64,000 nucleotides of DNA, taken from the NCBI GenBank assembly GCA_910589415.1, contig OU342632.1, forward strand, positions 40,251,637 to 40,315,636, in the 5' to 3' direction. A program made the position numbers and the translations under genes. Under the pieces are notes generated by a model, which was not told where the DNA came from, searched no databases, and was given only the letters and a program-made list of their open reading frames with translations. Position 1 is the first letter of the stretch. Each line of letters begins with the position of its first letter. This stretch comes from Malachius bipustulatus. Lineage: Eukaryota; Arthropoda; Insecta; Coleoptera; Melyridae. Positions 36,401-48,800 of the stretch are shown here, piece after piece.

Positions 36401-39400
36401 TGCAGAGGTTAAAAGTTAAACGGTTTTAAAACTCGTCTTTAGATAGGCGCTTCGATCTTATTGTGGTTTTGATAAAAGGGTGACGACCTGTCATTATTTG
36501 TTACTTGACTTTGTTTCGCGGCCCACTTTAGGTACAACTAGGACCATCTTGTCGGTCGTCTGTAATTTTTTTTCATCATAGACTTAAACATAATGTCTAT
36601 CAATAGAGATTCTTATACCTATAATACTGTTCGAATTCGTCAACGCGTGATATTGACTCTTCGGGGTTCACGGGGATGAAGCATACTAAACCATGCAGGG
36701 AACTTGACATAATTGTGTTCGCATAACGTAGGTATAGAGAAGAACATTTTGTTATTTTTAAATGAAAATAGACCTCGACAAGGGGGAAATAAGAACATAG
36801 AGGAAATACGAATTCACTATAATATTTTTCTTGTAAATCATTCCAACTCTCACATAAAAGTATATAATTTTTGATGAATTTCGACTGCTAATTAGATACT
36901 AAAGATACTAAATTAATAATCTGATAAACAAGATAATTCGTAGTTGTATGAGGCACGCAATTAACGAGCAGATTAAATCTAGTTCTTTTCCTCGTAAATC
37001 CATCCTAGAGTGATTCGCGCAAGCACGAAAGCAGATACAGAAATGAGTAGTAGCTCGTCCGTGAAAATTTGTGAAAAGAAATCATTTCAATTTTCTATTT
37101 AGTTTCGTTATCAGAATTCTAAGGTGGCTACACAGAAGTTATTTATTGGAGTTGAGTTAGCTATAGGTAGTTACCGGCAGCCGCACAGAAATTGCCTAAA
37201 AGTGAACGTGATTTATGATATTACGACCACCTCATTATTAATAGGCAATTTTGTAATATGGCAATTAAAAATGAATATACGTGAATTTATGAAATTAAGC
37301 CAATTTATGTTCCAAACCTAAACATTCTTTCGTCACGCAAATATTTTAAGTGTACCTACCTCTACCTCGAGATCGAAAGTTACCTGCTACCACTGGCGGT
37401 CAATGGTAAAATAATTATGTACCATATATGCATGTATATACCTACGCATATACATATGTATAAAAATATGTTTAGGTAGGTAATATTTTACAAATTTTTT
37501 ACAATTTTTACGTTAATTCTTACATTATTTTATAGGATGGATTAAATAAAGACGATTTTATGATCTAGAAACTTTCTAAATTTAATAGCCCAAACAGGTA
37601 TAGGTAACATTAATTTATAAATATGTATTATACCCAGCATGCACCTGGATATTAAAATATGATGAATTAGCCAAGTTTGGCTTCTATATTTGTACCTAAT
37701 TATTATAGTAACAATCAATAATAAATCACATTAAGAAGGGAATGTTTTCAAATTTAATTCTAGAATCTACGTGAAACAATTACATCCAATAATTATATAA
37801 AAAAAAAACAAATTAAATTATATTCTGCATCTCCTGGCAGTTCCAGCCAAGATCCGCCTATGATGATGAATAACTCCAGCTCACGTCATCATCAGCGTCT
37901 CAGTATTATAATAGTAAGTCTCTTTAAAGCACGTAATAACGAGCTCTTATTTTTCTAATAACCCGGAGAAAATCACCGACTGTTACCTAACTTGAAAATT
38001 TTAAATTCACTGGACGAATCTTGTCACAACTTACAACAAAACAATAAAATTCAGGTATTTCGTCTGCGGCGTTACGAAATAGGCAGCGCTGCCAACATCG
38101 CGTGACCAAGCTCATGCAGCTTCTACTATGAAATCTCCCCTCAATGCTCCATCTCCATCAGGCCGTAACTAACAGCAGATCTTCCTTCTTCATTTGCTAA
38201 CTTTTGCTAGTTTGAAACTTTATAATAGATTTAATTAGATCTATATAAAATATAAAATAATATCGTCTGTTCTTTAGTCCATTGACGATTTTTTTGGCTG
38301 TTTTTTCTTGTTAAACAAAAATGTATCTCCTTTTATTGTCATTTTTCGGACGTTAATGAACATTGGTCTCTGCTCCTGGTATACCTAAAGTCAACTTGGT
38401 GCCTTTTCCGTAATTTCCCAAAAATTTTATTCACTATGGTGGTTTTAAAATACTTTTAGAGCTTATTATTACTATTTTTTTGTTAATTTTCGGGGGAGAA
38501 TTCACGTTCCCCCGCATGATCACTGGGAAACTTTCCGTACCCCTAGGCCAGCCTATAAATAACTGCTGTGGCTTCCCTTCCCAAATCTCTATAGAGGGTG
38601 TCACAAATTAGTAGGGCAAGCTCTTAACCACAGAGTATTTGGCCAAAAGTAACGAGACTTTCCTATTGCCATTTTTCATTTGAACTCAGAAGCAGGGGTC
38701 AAAAAAACAAGATGCAGGGGGTCAAAGTTAAATTTTAAAAGAAGTTTTTTCCTTTGCTGTTGGTCGCCAAAACCTAAATTTTGTATACAGAGAATCGAAG
38801 CGCGAACAGAGGAAACGGGGGTTGTAGAATGCGTGGACCCCAAATTTTTGCTGCCTACGTCTCTGGTATAAACTATTTTTTTACAAGACTCGAAACAGAC
38901 CCATTTTAGTGAATTTGACCTCAAAGCGTTACGCTGTTCTTAGTGTGCTTCTGGTCCCTGTAGAGTACTAAAGGAGCTGAATCAAATTACAGTGTTCAAA
39001 TAAGGACAGGAAAAAATGCGATGAAAGAGAAAGAGCGATTAATCTATCAGAAGTATTATATTCTCTCGTAAAACCTATCAAACTGTAATATCATTTTTAT
39101 CAAGTCAAGATAATATACCTACTCTGAAACAAATATAACTTTGCGTACATATGTAGTGCATAAGTAAATATAAATATCGGGAACCATCAGCATCACTATA
39201 CCATCTGTTTTACAGGAAATCATTCTAAAATCGGCAAAACTCTTATCTATTTTAAGTTATATTTTTTATCCAGTTAATTCGGTAATTCCCCCGGTTTATT
39301 ATGTAAGTAATGTCTACAAAAACCATTCAGTGCAGGTAAGAACTGATAACAAAAAGTCAACCAACATCTCTCTATATTTACCTACTCAATATCCTCTTTA

Positions 39401-39538
39401 ATATTCGTAACAAATAGAACTGCTGAGAGTAAATGAGATAAAATGTTATCTGGCAGGATGCATTCTAAATGTAGATGAGATAAACCTAAAAAAATCTCCT
39501 ATCTCGTCGGATATAGAAGGGTCGCCGGGATTCTGCAT
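36401..39538. other. Non-coding stretch, no supported gene
   Basis: AT-rich, with TACCTA words near 37350-37480. Two short frames on opposite strands at 38676-38924 overlap and have no domain. Confidence 0.4.
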
Positions 39539-39539
39539 T

Positions 39540-39838
39540 CAGGTGTGTTTCTGTAGTACAACAGTATACGTTCAAGCACGTTCGTTCATATTGTTTAACG
39601 GAAGTGTACTTACCTAAGAATAACAGATCTTGAGCGTTTTTGTTTCTTGTATTAGTGATGTTGGTGCTATTTAATTCAGTTTAATTTTTGCATATTATGG
39701 TTATGCCAATAATTTAAGAAGCGATTGTTATGTTTGATTTGCACTAACCAACAGTAATCGATAAATATAAAAATAAATGGACTATTCTGGGATATATTCC
39801 TATTGTATCGAGTATTCCCTGGGATTATAATATTAATA
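39540..39838 (+). promoter_or_regulatory. 5' leader of the first coding exon, possible alternative promoter
   Basis: The sequence just before the ATG at 39839 has an in-frame stop at 39755-39757, so translation cannot start further upstream in this exon. TTTTTGTTTCTTGTATTAG ending at 39655 would serve as an acceptor if the exon is joined to the candidate leader at 16.3 kb. Alternatively, GGGATTCTGCATTCAGGTG near 39541 followed by CACGTTCGTTC may be a TATA-less start. The sequence cannot decide between these. Confidence 0.3.
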
Positions 39839-39878
39839 ATGCAGATAGTAGATGAAATATTTTTTGATGATGAAAGAG
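39839..39878 (+). CDS. peb: peb coding exon 1
   Basis: Thirteen codons plus one base from the ATG at 39839, translating to [13 protein letters not shown], then donor G|GTGAGT at 39879. It joins in phase 1 to the exon at 53919. The short acidic N-terminus has no domain. Support comes from the matching phase and the stop upstream. Confidence 0.6.
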
Positions 39879-42800
39879 GTGAGTTAATTTTTTTAATGTC
39901 TCTTTTTCTTTTTCTTTTATTATTTCAATTCAAAAATTAATTGCGTTTCTGCTATTAACATAGGTAGGTACTAATTACAAAAAATATCAATAAGTAGATA
40001 TTAATAAACTACTTTAATAATGTTAAAATCCAGAATCTGTTATAAAAAGTAAGTTTCGTTACAATAAGCCAATAAGCAAAGCAATTTTCGTCTTTCCATC
40101 AACCAACCAACCACCTGCCATTCTTTTTATACTAAAGACTACGAATAATTAGATAGTATAAAAAAATCCACAGCATCTCTTTTTCAACAATTCCGATCAT
40201 CATTGAACCGTTGATGTCCGCGTTCATCGTCCTGTGTCGAGCATATGCCGTCGTATGAGAGCGGTTTTTCACCTGCCCTCAGTGTTACCAGTATAACGAG
40301 CCCCAAACACCTGCTGCCAGCGTGTGCCTGCTATCAGCCTGCAGAGTGGACCCCTTCTCGTCGGCCCCACATAATGCCAGGCACGATCCTCGCCTGAGGG
40401 GTAGAGAGGATATCCCAACCACCGACACCACAGACATACAACCTGAAAGTGATATTATTAGAAATACACCTATCCCTGATTAGTCATAGTTTCCATGTTA
40501 TAATTATTTTTTATTCCTGAACTTCTAATTTAATCCTGATGGAGAGATTTTTCTAAATAAGTTCTAACTTCATATCAACTTATTTTCTTTTAATCCAAGA
40601 ATAAACAGAGCTAAACAGAAGTTTCCCATTTTTTCTAATTATCATTTTTTGATGGGTATTACGAAAGGCAAACAATATTTTCTTAAAAACGATCTTCCTG
40701 TAATAAAGAGGTTCCTATTGATTTTTCCAATTTCTCAAAGTATAGTCAACATTTTCCTCAAAAATAGGTTCGACTATGATAACCGAAAAATGTTTTGCTT
40801 GCTTCAATAAAAGTAGGTAAATATTTTTAAAATAAAAAATTTAAACGCCAAGTCATTTGCAATTTAATGTAAATTGAAAGAAATCAAAAAATCATATACT
40901 TTTTACCAAGAAATTTGAATGAGAAAATTTATCAAAAATTGCTTAAAAACTAAAAATCCAAAGTTAACCAACATCGAAAATTATTTAAGTAAAATCTATA
41001 TAAGTACCTACCTAAATGAAAATATGAACAGAAAATAAGGTACTTTGACCGCTCATATTTTTTGTCTTGGACAAAATTCTCAAAATCAATTTTTTTATTT
41101 ATCTATTTAGGTATTTAATTTATCAAAGTTTTCAATTTTGATCAAACTTTGGATATGCTCTTTTTTAACAGAGCGATTTTGAAGAATTTTCCTTTTTTAA
41201 AATTTTCAGAAAAATCCCTTATACAGGGTGTTAAGAAAATGACGGATAAACTCTTCAGTACATTGTAGGGGACACTCAGTAAAGTACGGGAAAAATAATT
41301 TAAAAAATTCCAGAGCTACATTTTAAAAGATATAAGCAAAATATTGAACAATAAATTTGGCAACGTTTAACACAATAACAGTTGCTATTTGGTAATTTCG
41401 TCTAATTTCTAACAATGTAGGTAGTCAAGGTATCAAAACCGTTGTTGCCAAATGCTTTTTTTTTCAGCATCTTAGAAAAGAAAAAAATCTTATTAAATTT
41501 TCCAAGCCAGTACTACATCTTAAGCAATCTTTTTAATTGATAACGATTAAAGTACCCTTTTTTATATCTGTAAAATCATCTAGTTTTTGCAAATACCGAA
41601 AATATTATAAAATAAAATATGCAAATAATAAAATGTTAACTTTGGCATTTTTTATCTCACCAAATTGAAGACCAGAATTTTTTAAATTATTTTTCCCGTA
41701 CTCTACTGAGTGTCCCCTACATTGTACTGAAGAGTTTATCCGTCATTTTCTTAACACCCTGTATGTATAAATTTTTCAGTTTTCAATTAGGTATTTATTT
41801 TTTAGACGGCATTTGAATATTTTTTAGCATTTTTTCATCACTATCCGAATGAAAAATGGCACATTTTTCTGTTTACTCGTCAGCGTGCGCGAAGTTTTTC
41901 GCACACTAGAGTTAAAACTTACATTTGCTTCCCTAGCAACAAAGAAACAAACAACTTTGCACTAAATAAAAAATTTCCTTATGTCATTTTTAAGATTTTT
42001 AATTCGTTTTTTTTTTCGTTTATTCCAATAAGCTGTCTAAAAAAGTTGTATGCATCTCGAGCGCGAAATTATGGTGCACGTCTTAAGAAACCTTTTTTTA
42101 GTTTTTATTAAACTATTTAATGAGAGCTTATTAATTCAAGTTTTCAATAAAGCTTCCCAATAATTTTTCATAAGGGCTTGTCTACATTGTAAAAAATGAA
42201 AACTGGTGAAAAACGAGAGAACAGAGAGAGAGGCGGGGGGGGGGCTTAATAAAGGAGAAGGCTAAAAATATTAAACAATTGTTCAGGGTGTGATTCTTGA
42301 AACCTGAAATAATCAAATATATCGAAAAGTATAGGTGAGCATTCTGCAGAAAAATGTTTTTTTACAAATATTGTTTTGTTCGATGGGGGACGTTGTTGAA
42401 ACTCAAAAACTTCAGAAGTATCAGATAAATCTCACACATTTTTTGTCGCATGATATTTAAATACAGGCTGTAAGACAGCCCAGTAAAAATTTTAGCATTA
42501 TAAAATCGCAAAGCTTGATTAGTTTTGGTTTTTTAGTATGTTATATGATATGGACCAATTAGGGTAGTATGAATCCAAATTTGAAAAACTTGTGCTCGCT
42601 GCGCACCGCCCGAAAACCTGCAAAATATTTGGGATTATTTTTACTTTTTGTTCTAAAAATCATAAACTATACGTTTTTCGACAAAAACTTAAGTACTTTC
42701 TTAAAGCCAATAAAATTTGTACCAATTCTTCGCAGCTCTATATAAACTCTAGGGACTAAGCTACCTACCCTTCAAAGATGGTAAATTTTTTGGAAAGACA

Positions 42801-45800
42801 AAATCTGCAGAGCGCTTGAGACGATATAATACTGATTCTCCTATACGATCATTGCAAGACCCCGGGAAAATATGTTCTCGAATGAACGAAACAAAGAACG
42901 CTTCATTCAACATGTATGCTCTGTATGATCTCTTGAACGGATTGAAGCGAAGACAGCAACGGAAGACACAGACCATATAGGATATCGTTCTGATGGCATT
43001 GGAGAAAACTACGAGCCACGATCACGTTCGTTCTCCTCTGTGGATTGCGTTTACCATCCACAACTTGCGCTTTCAGAAACGTGGACATGGCAGAAGTGAG
43101 GTAGGATGCCGTGCAGTATAGTACCACCAAGTGCGTTCAACCGAAGGGAAGTTGAAGTGCCCAGCGGATTTGAACGGTTTCTTCAAGCTGTTATACTGAA
43201 TGTGACACAACCTCTGCACTTTTCTGGAAGGAAAAAGGAAATTTTGGTGTCAATTTCAGAAGAGGCAGGACCTAGGAGACCTGGTTACTATCTTCCTCCT
43301 AATATGACAGTATTGCTGAATATGGCGAAAAGTGGTGGCTCTTTACGAAGGTAATCCAGCCACTCAGAGACTGCAAGATTTGTGGTATATCTTCTAAAGA
43401 CAGCGGCAAATACCTACAAAGGTCAATCTAGGATGTTTACCTCCAACCACCAAGACTGCCTCTTTCCATGCGTTCCGCAACTACCACCAAGTGCAAAAGT
43501 GGCTGGAAGTAGAGAAAAACGCCATGGAGTGGAGTTAGGAAATGAGCTCCTGCGGCCTCATCCCACCGACAACAACTCACAAAGAGCCAGTCTTACCACA
43601 TCTTCTCAAAATCACTGCCTACAAATGTAAGAAGGGACACAGGGGGAGTCTTGCCTGAAAGCTGGGTTCAAATGCTCGACTCTTTTCGATAGACGAAGAC
43701 GAGAACGAGAACACGAACCGGAAGAGCTTGTCGAACCTGAGGACCTTTATTTTAATTGACATTTCTCATAGAACAAGTGATTTTGACGCAATATTATGCT
43801 CCAGACCTCGATAACACTTCAGGGTGTCAATTTTCGGGAAAAATTGACCATTTTTGAAGGGTCATAGGTTGGTCCCTATGGGTTTATAGAGTTGCGGTTT
43901 GACATAAGCTATTACTACAAATTTAATTCAATCAAAATTAATAAACTTTGAAAAGTACTAATTTTATTTGTCGAAAAATGCATAGTTTATGACTTTTAGA
44001 GCAAAAAGTGACAAAAGTCACAAAATTCCGCAGTTTCCGAAGTTGCAAATTTGAATTCACAGCACCCTAACTGGTCCATACGCAACTTACTAAAAAACCA
44101 GAACGAATTTGTGATTTTAGCCTTTATCAGGGTCAATTTCTACTGAGGAAAAAATCATCCTTAATCATCATTAATTGTATTTTTTAGCACTTTTTTCAGT
44201 TTAAAATCACACAAAATAACATTTACAGTAGAAAGCAGCTAAAGAGTGGATGAAAAAGAAACCTGAAAAATTATTTAATGCTGTCTATTTATAGATAAGT
44301 TAAAAGGTATACTGACCTTTGATTTATTGTACTTCTGAGAATTTAATCATCGTAGACGCACTCAGTGCAAATTTCTTATCTACATTTTTATTTTTTATTT
44401 TTTAATACATTTTTAAAGCTATTGTATTTCATAAATTATGCTCGATATTTATTGCTCGTTCCTGGTAATATACCGTCCACCGTCCAGAGTAGTTACCTAT
44501 TAGTTTACAACTATTCCGTCTATCAGAACATAACAATAGATCTCTTTCTTAGAACAATAATTATTAGATATTATAATACATCAAGAAAAATCTTAATCTT
44601 ATTGTTAAACAAATAATTGTCTATACATGGACCGGAAACTGCATGCAAACAATAATATCCTCGTATGTATCTGTTTTAATGGTTCGGCGTCTGGGATTTG
44701 TAATTATATATAGCAACTTAATTTATGTAATTTTTTACGAATTCTTTCTAAATAATAATTAAAAAAGCTGTCTTCAGTTATGTTAGGTACCTACTATAAT
44801 ACCTATTACTATTCAATGCATAGCTGCATATAAATAATTATGCAAAATTGAGATGGGTAATTAAGAATTAATTCAACACATCAATTTTTTTACTTGCCAT
44901 GCAGAATTAAATCATATTTTACGACTCTCAGTAAATGATACCTTTCGTTACCGCATACTTATATTTTAGAAATTTTTCAATTGAAATTCAATACAAATTT
45001 TTAAATTTGTTAAAATTTCAGTGAAGCTTTCAATTTTCAATTTAGAAAACAGTGTAATACACGTTAATTTTAGAAAGTAAAAACATCCCTGAGTGTGAGA
45101 CGCATCGTTTTTTACCAAGAAATGAAGACAAAAACTTAAGAAAGGGATAACTTTCAAACTGATCGCCTTCCCGCCCCCACCCTCGAGGATCCGCGGGATA
45201 GACCTTTTTTTAGGACCTTCAGGGTCTCCTAATACATTTCCCAACATATTCCCGAAACTCTGCGCCATTACATGGTTTAATGCAGCAAAACCAACTTTTT
45301 TGGATAATTTAACAAGACTACCTATACCTATACTAGCCAGAAACACAGAGTTAATCACATAAGTATAAGTTGCAGGCATAAATCAAAATCTTACTAGAGT
45401 AAGAAAAATAAAATAATAATTGAACTCTTGATCTAACCAATAACACCGTTAAACCAGAGGCGTGCACGCAGGAAAAATTAGGGGATTAATGTATTCAATA
45501 ACCCTCATTGCCTCCCTTCGCTCATCGAATCTCTAAGTAAAATTTCTCAAAATGTGCCGGCAGAAGAAAAAAGTATGTGCAAAATATCAACTGATATCTT
45601 AATCATATCTTATCATAAACAGCCTTATCTTCATACCTTCAAAGGACTAAATGATAAAAGTGCGTTAAGAAGGTCCTATTATTTTTAACAAAAAGATGAA
45701 CGACATATCGTAAAACGATACGTCATTCATTGATTTCATGCTGTGAGTCAGGGGTGGAAATTGTAGACACGTGTTTCGTCCTAATTGGGACTCTTCAGTA

Positions 45801-48800
45801 CAATGTATCTTGCTAACACACAGCACAATCTTAGTCACTTAATAGTGAGAAAAATGATAAAAATAAATTAAAATAAAAATAGCACGGTGGGTTCGGCTTT
45901 CGCCATAGGATGCAACCCCAGGCAGCTAAAACGCATGCCAACAACTGAGTGCAGTGCCTCCCGATGTGCGTAAAGGTAGGAAAGGCCTACTTCCAAAGTT
46001 TAACAAAAAGATGAACGACATATCGTAAAACGATACGTCATTCATTGATTTCATGCTGTGAGTCAGGGGTGGAAATTGTAGACACGTGTTTCGTCCTAAT
46101 TGGGACTCTTCAGTACAATGTATCTTGCTAACACACAGCACAATCTTAGTCACTTAATAGTGAGAAAAATGATAAAAATAAATTAAAATAAAAATAGCAC
46201 GGTGGGTTCGGCTTTCGCCATAGGATGCAACCCCAGGCAGCTAAAACGCATGCCAACAACTGAGTGCAGTGCCTCCCGATGTGCGTAAAGGTAGGAAAGG
46301 CCTACTTCCAAAGTTTAACAAAAAGATGAACGACATATCGTAAAACGATACGTCATTCATTGATTTCATGCTGTGAGTCAGGGGTGGAAATTGTAGACAC
46401 GTGTTTCGTCCTAATTGGGACTCTTCAGTACAATGTATCTTGCTAACACACAGCACAATCTTAGTCACTTAATAGTGAGAAAAATGATAAAAATAAATTA
46501 AAATAAAAATAGCACGGTGGGTTCGGCTTTCGCCATAGGATGCAACCCCAGGCAGCTAAAACGCATGCCAACAACTGAGTGCAGTGCCTCCCGATGTGCG
46601 TAAAGGTAGGAAAGGCCTACTTCCAAAGTTTAACAAAAAGATGAACGACATATCGTAAAACGATACGTCATTCATTGATTTCATGCTGTGAGTCAGGGGT
46701 GGAAATTGTAGACACGTGTTTCGTCCTAATTGGGACTCTTCAGTACAATGTATCTTGCTAACACACAGCACAATCTTAGTCACTTAATAGTGAGAAAAAT
46801 GATAAAAATAAATTAAAATAAAAATAGCACGGTGGGTTCGGCTTTCGCCATAGGATGCAACCCCAGGCAGCTAAAACGCATGCCAACAACTGAGTGCAGT
46901 GCCTCCCGATGTGCGTAAAGGTAGGAAAGGCCTACTTCCAAAGTTTAACAAAAAGATGAACGACATATCGTAAAACGATACGTCATTCATTGATTTCATG
47001 CTGTGAGTCAGGGGTGGAAATTGTAGACACGTGTTTCGTCCTAATTGGGACTCTTCAGTACAATGTATCTTGCTAACACACAGCACAATCTTAGTCACTT
47101 AATAGTGAGAAAAATGATAAAAATAAATTAAAATAAAAATAGCACGGTGGGTTCGGCTTTCGCCATAGGATGCAACCCCAGGCAGCTAAAACGCATGCCA
47201 ACAACTGAGTGCAGTGCCTCCCGATGTGCGTAAAGGTAGGAAAGGCCTACTTCCAAAGTTTAACAAAAAGATGAACGACATATCGTAAAACGATACGTCA
47301 TTCATTGATTTCATGCTGTGAGTCAGGGGTGGAAATTGTAGACACGTGTTTCGTCCTAATTGGGACTCTTCAGTACAATGTATCTTGCTAACACACAGCA
47401 CAATCTTAGTCACTTAATAGTGAGAAAAATGATAAAAATAAATTAAAATAAAAATAGCACGGTGGGTTCGGCTTTCGCCAATCATTTTTCTCACTATTAA
47501 GTGACTAAGATTGTGCTGTGTGTTAGCAAGATACATTGTACTGAAGAGTCCCAATTAGGACGAAACACGTGTCTACAATTTCCACCCCTGACTCACAGCA
47601 TGAAATCAATGAATGACGTATCGTTTTACGATATGTCGTTCATCTTTTTGTTAAACTTTGGAAGTAGGCCTTTCCTACCTTTACGCACATCGGGAGGCAC
47701 TGCACTCAGTTGTTGGCATGCGTTTTAGCTGCCTGGGGTTGCATCCTATGGCGAAAGCCGAACCCACCGTGCTATTTTTATTTTAATTTATTTTTATCAT
47801 TTTTCTCACTATTAAGTGACTAAGATTGTGCTGTGTGTTAGCAAGATACATTGTACTGAAGAGTCCCAATTAGGACGAAACACGTGTCTACAATTTCCAC
47901 CCCTGACTCACAGCATGAAATCAATGAATGACGTATCGTTTTACGATATGTCGTTCATCTTTTTGTTAAACTTTGGAAGTAGGCCTTTCCTACCTTTACG
48001 CACATCGGGAGGCACTGCACTCAGTTGTTGGCATGCGTTTTAGCTGCCTGGGGTTGCATCCTATGGCGAAAGCCGAACCCACCGTGCTATTTTTATTTTA
48101 ATTTATTTTTATCATTTTTCTCACTATTAAGTGACTAAGATTGTGCTGTGTGTTAGCAAGATACATTGTACTGAAGAGTCCCAATTAGGACGAAACACGT
48201 GTCTACAATTTCCACCCCTGACTCACAGCATGAAATCAATGAATGACGTATCGTTTTACGATATGTCGTTCATCTTTTTGTTAAACTTTGGAAGTAGGCC
48301 TTTCCTACCTTTACGCACATCGGGAGGCACTGCACTCAGTTGTTGGCATGCGTTTTAGCTGCCTGGGGTTGCATCCTATGGCGAAAGCCGAACCCACCGT
48401 GCTATTTTTATTTTAATTTATTTTTATCATTTTTCTCACTATTAAGTGACTAAGATTGTGCTGTGTGTTAGCAAGATACATTGTACTGAAGAGTCCCAAT
48501 TAGGACGAAACACGTGTCTACAATTTCCACCCCTGACTCACAGCATGAAATCAATGAATGACGTATCGTTTTACGATATGTCGTTCATCTTTTTGTTAAA
48601 CTTTGGAAGTAGGCCTTTCCTACCTTTACGCACATCGGGAGGCACTGCACTCAGTTGTTGGCATGCGTTTTAGCTGCCTGGGGTTGCATCCTATGGCGAA
48701 AGCCGAACCCACCGTGCTATTTTTATTTTAATTTATTTTTATCATTTTTCTCACTATTAAGTGACTAAGATTGTGCTGTGTGTTAGCAAGATACATTGTA

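Larger units (their letters stand above)
45684..47480 (-). repeat. Left arm of the hammerhead satellite: 5.7 tandem units of 315 bp
   Basis: The unit repeats every 315 bp with no difference that I can see by eye. The array begins at TTTAACAAAAAGATGAACG (45684) and breaks off after GGCTTTCGCCA (47480). Orientation is given by the ribozyme, which reads on the minus strand. A 75-codon frame recurs identically in each unit, but it has no domain and overlaps the ribozyme, so it is not a credible protein. The layout (small head-to-tail units each holding a type I hammerhead) fits metazoan retrozymes, or ribozyme satellites moved by Penelope-like elements. Confidence 0.95.

Noticed and set aside
44966..45379. 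137-codon minus-strand frame
   Set aside because: No domain, no splice context, AT-rich composition typical of the intron around it.
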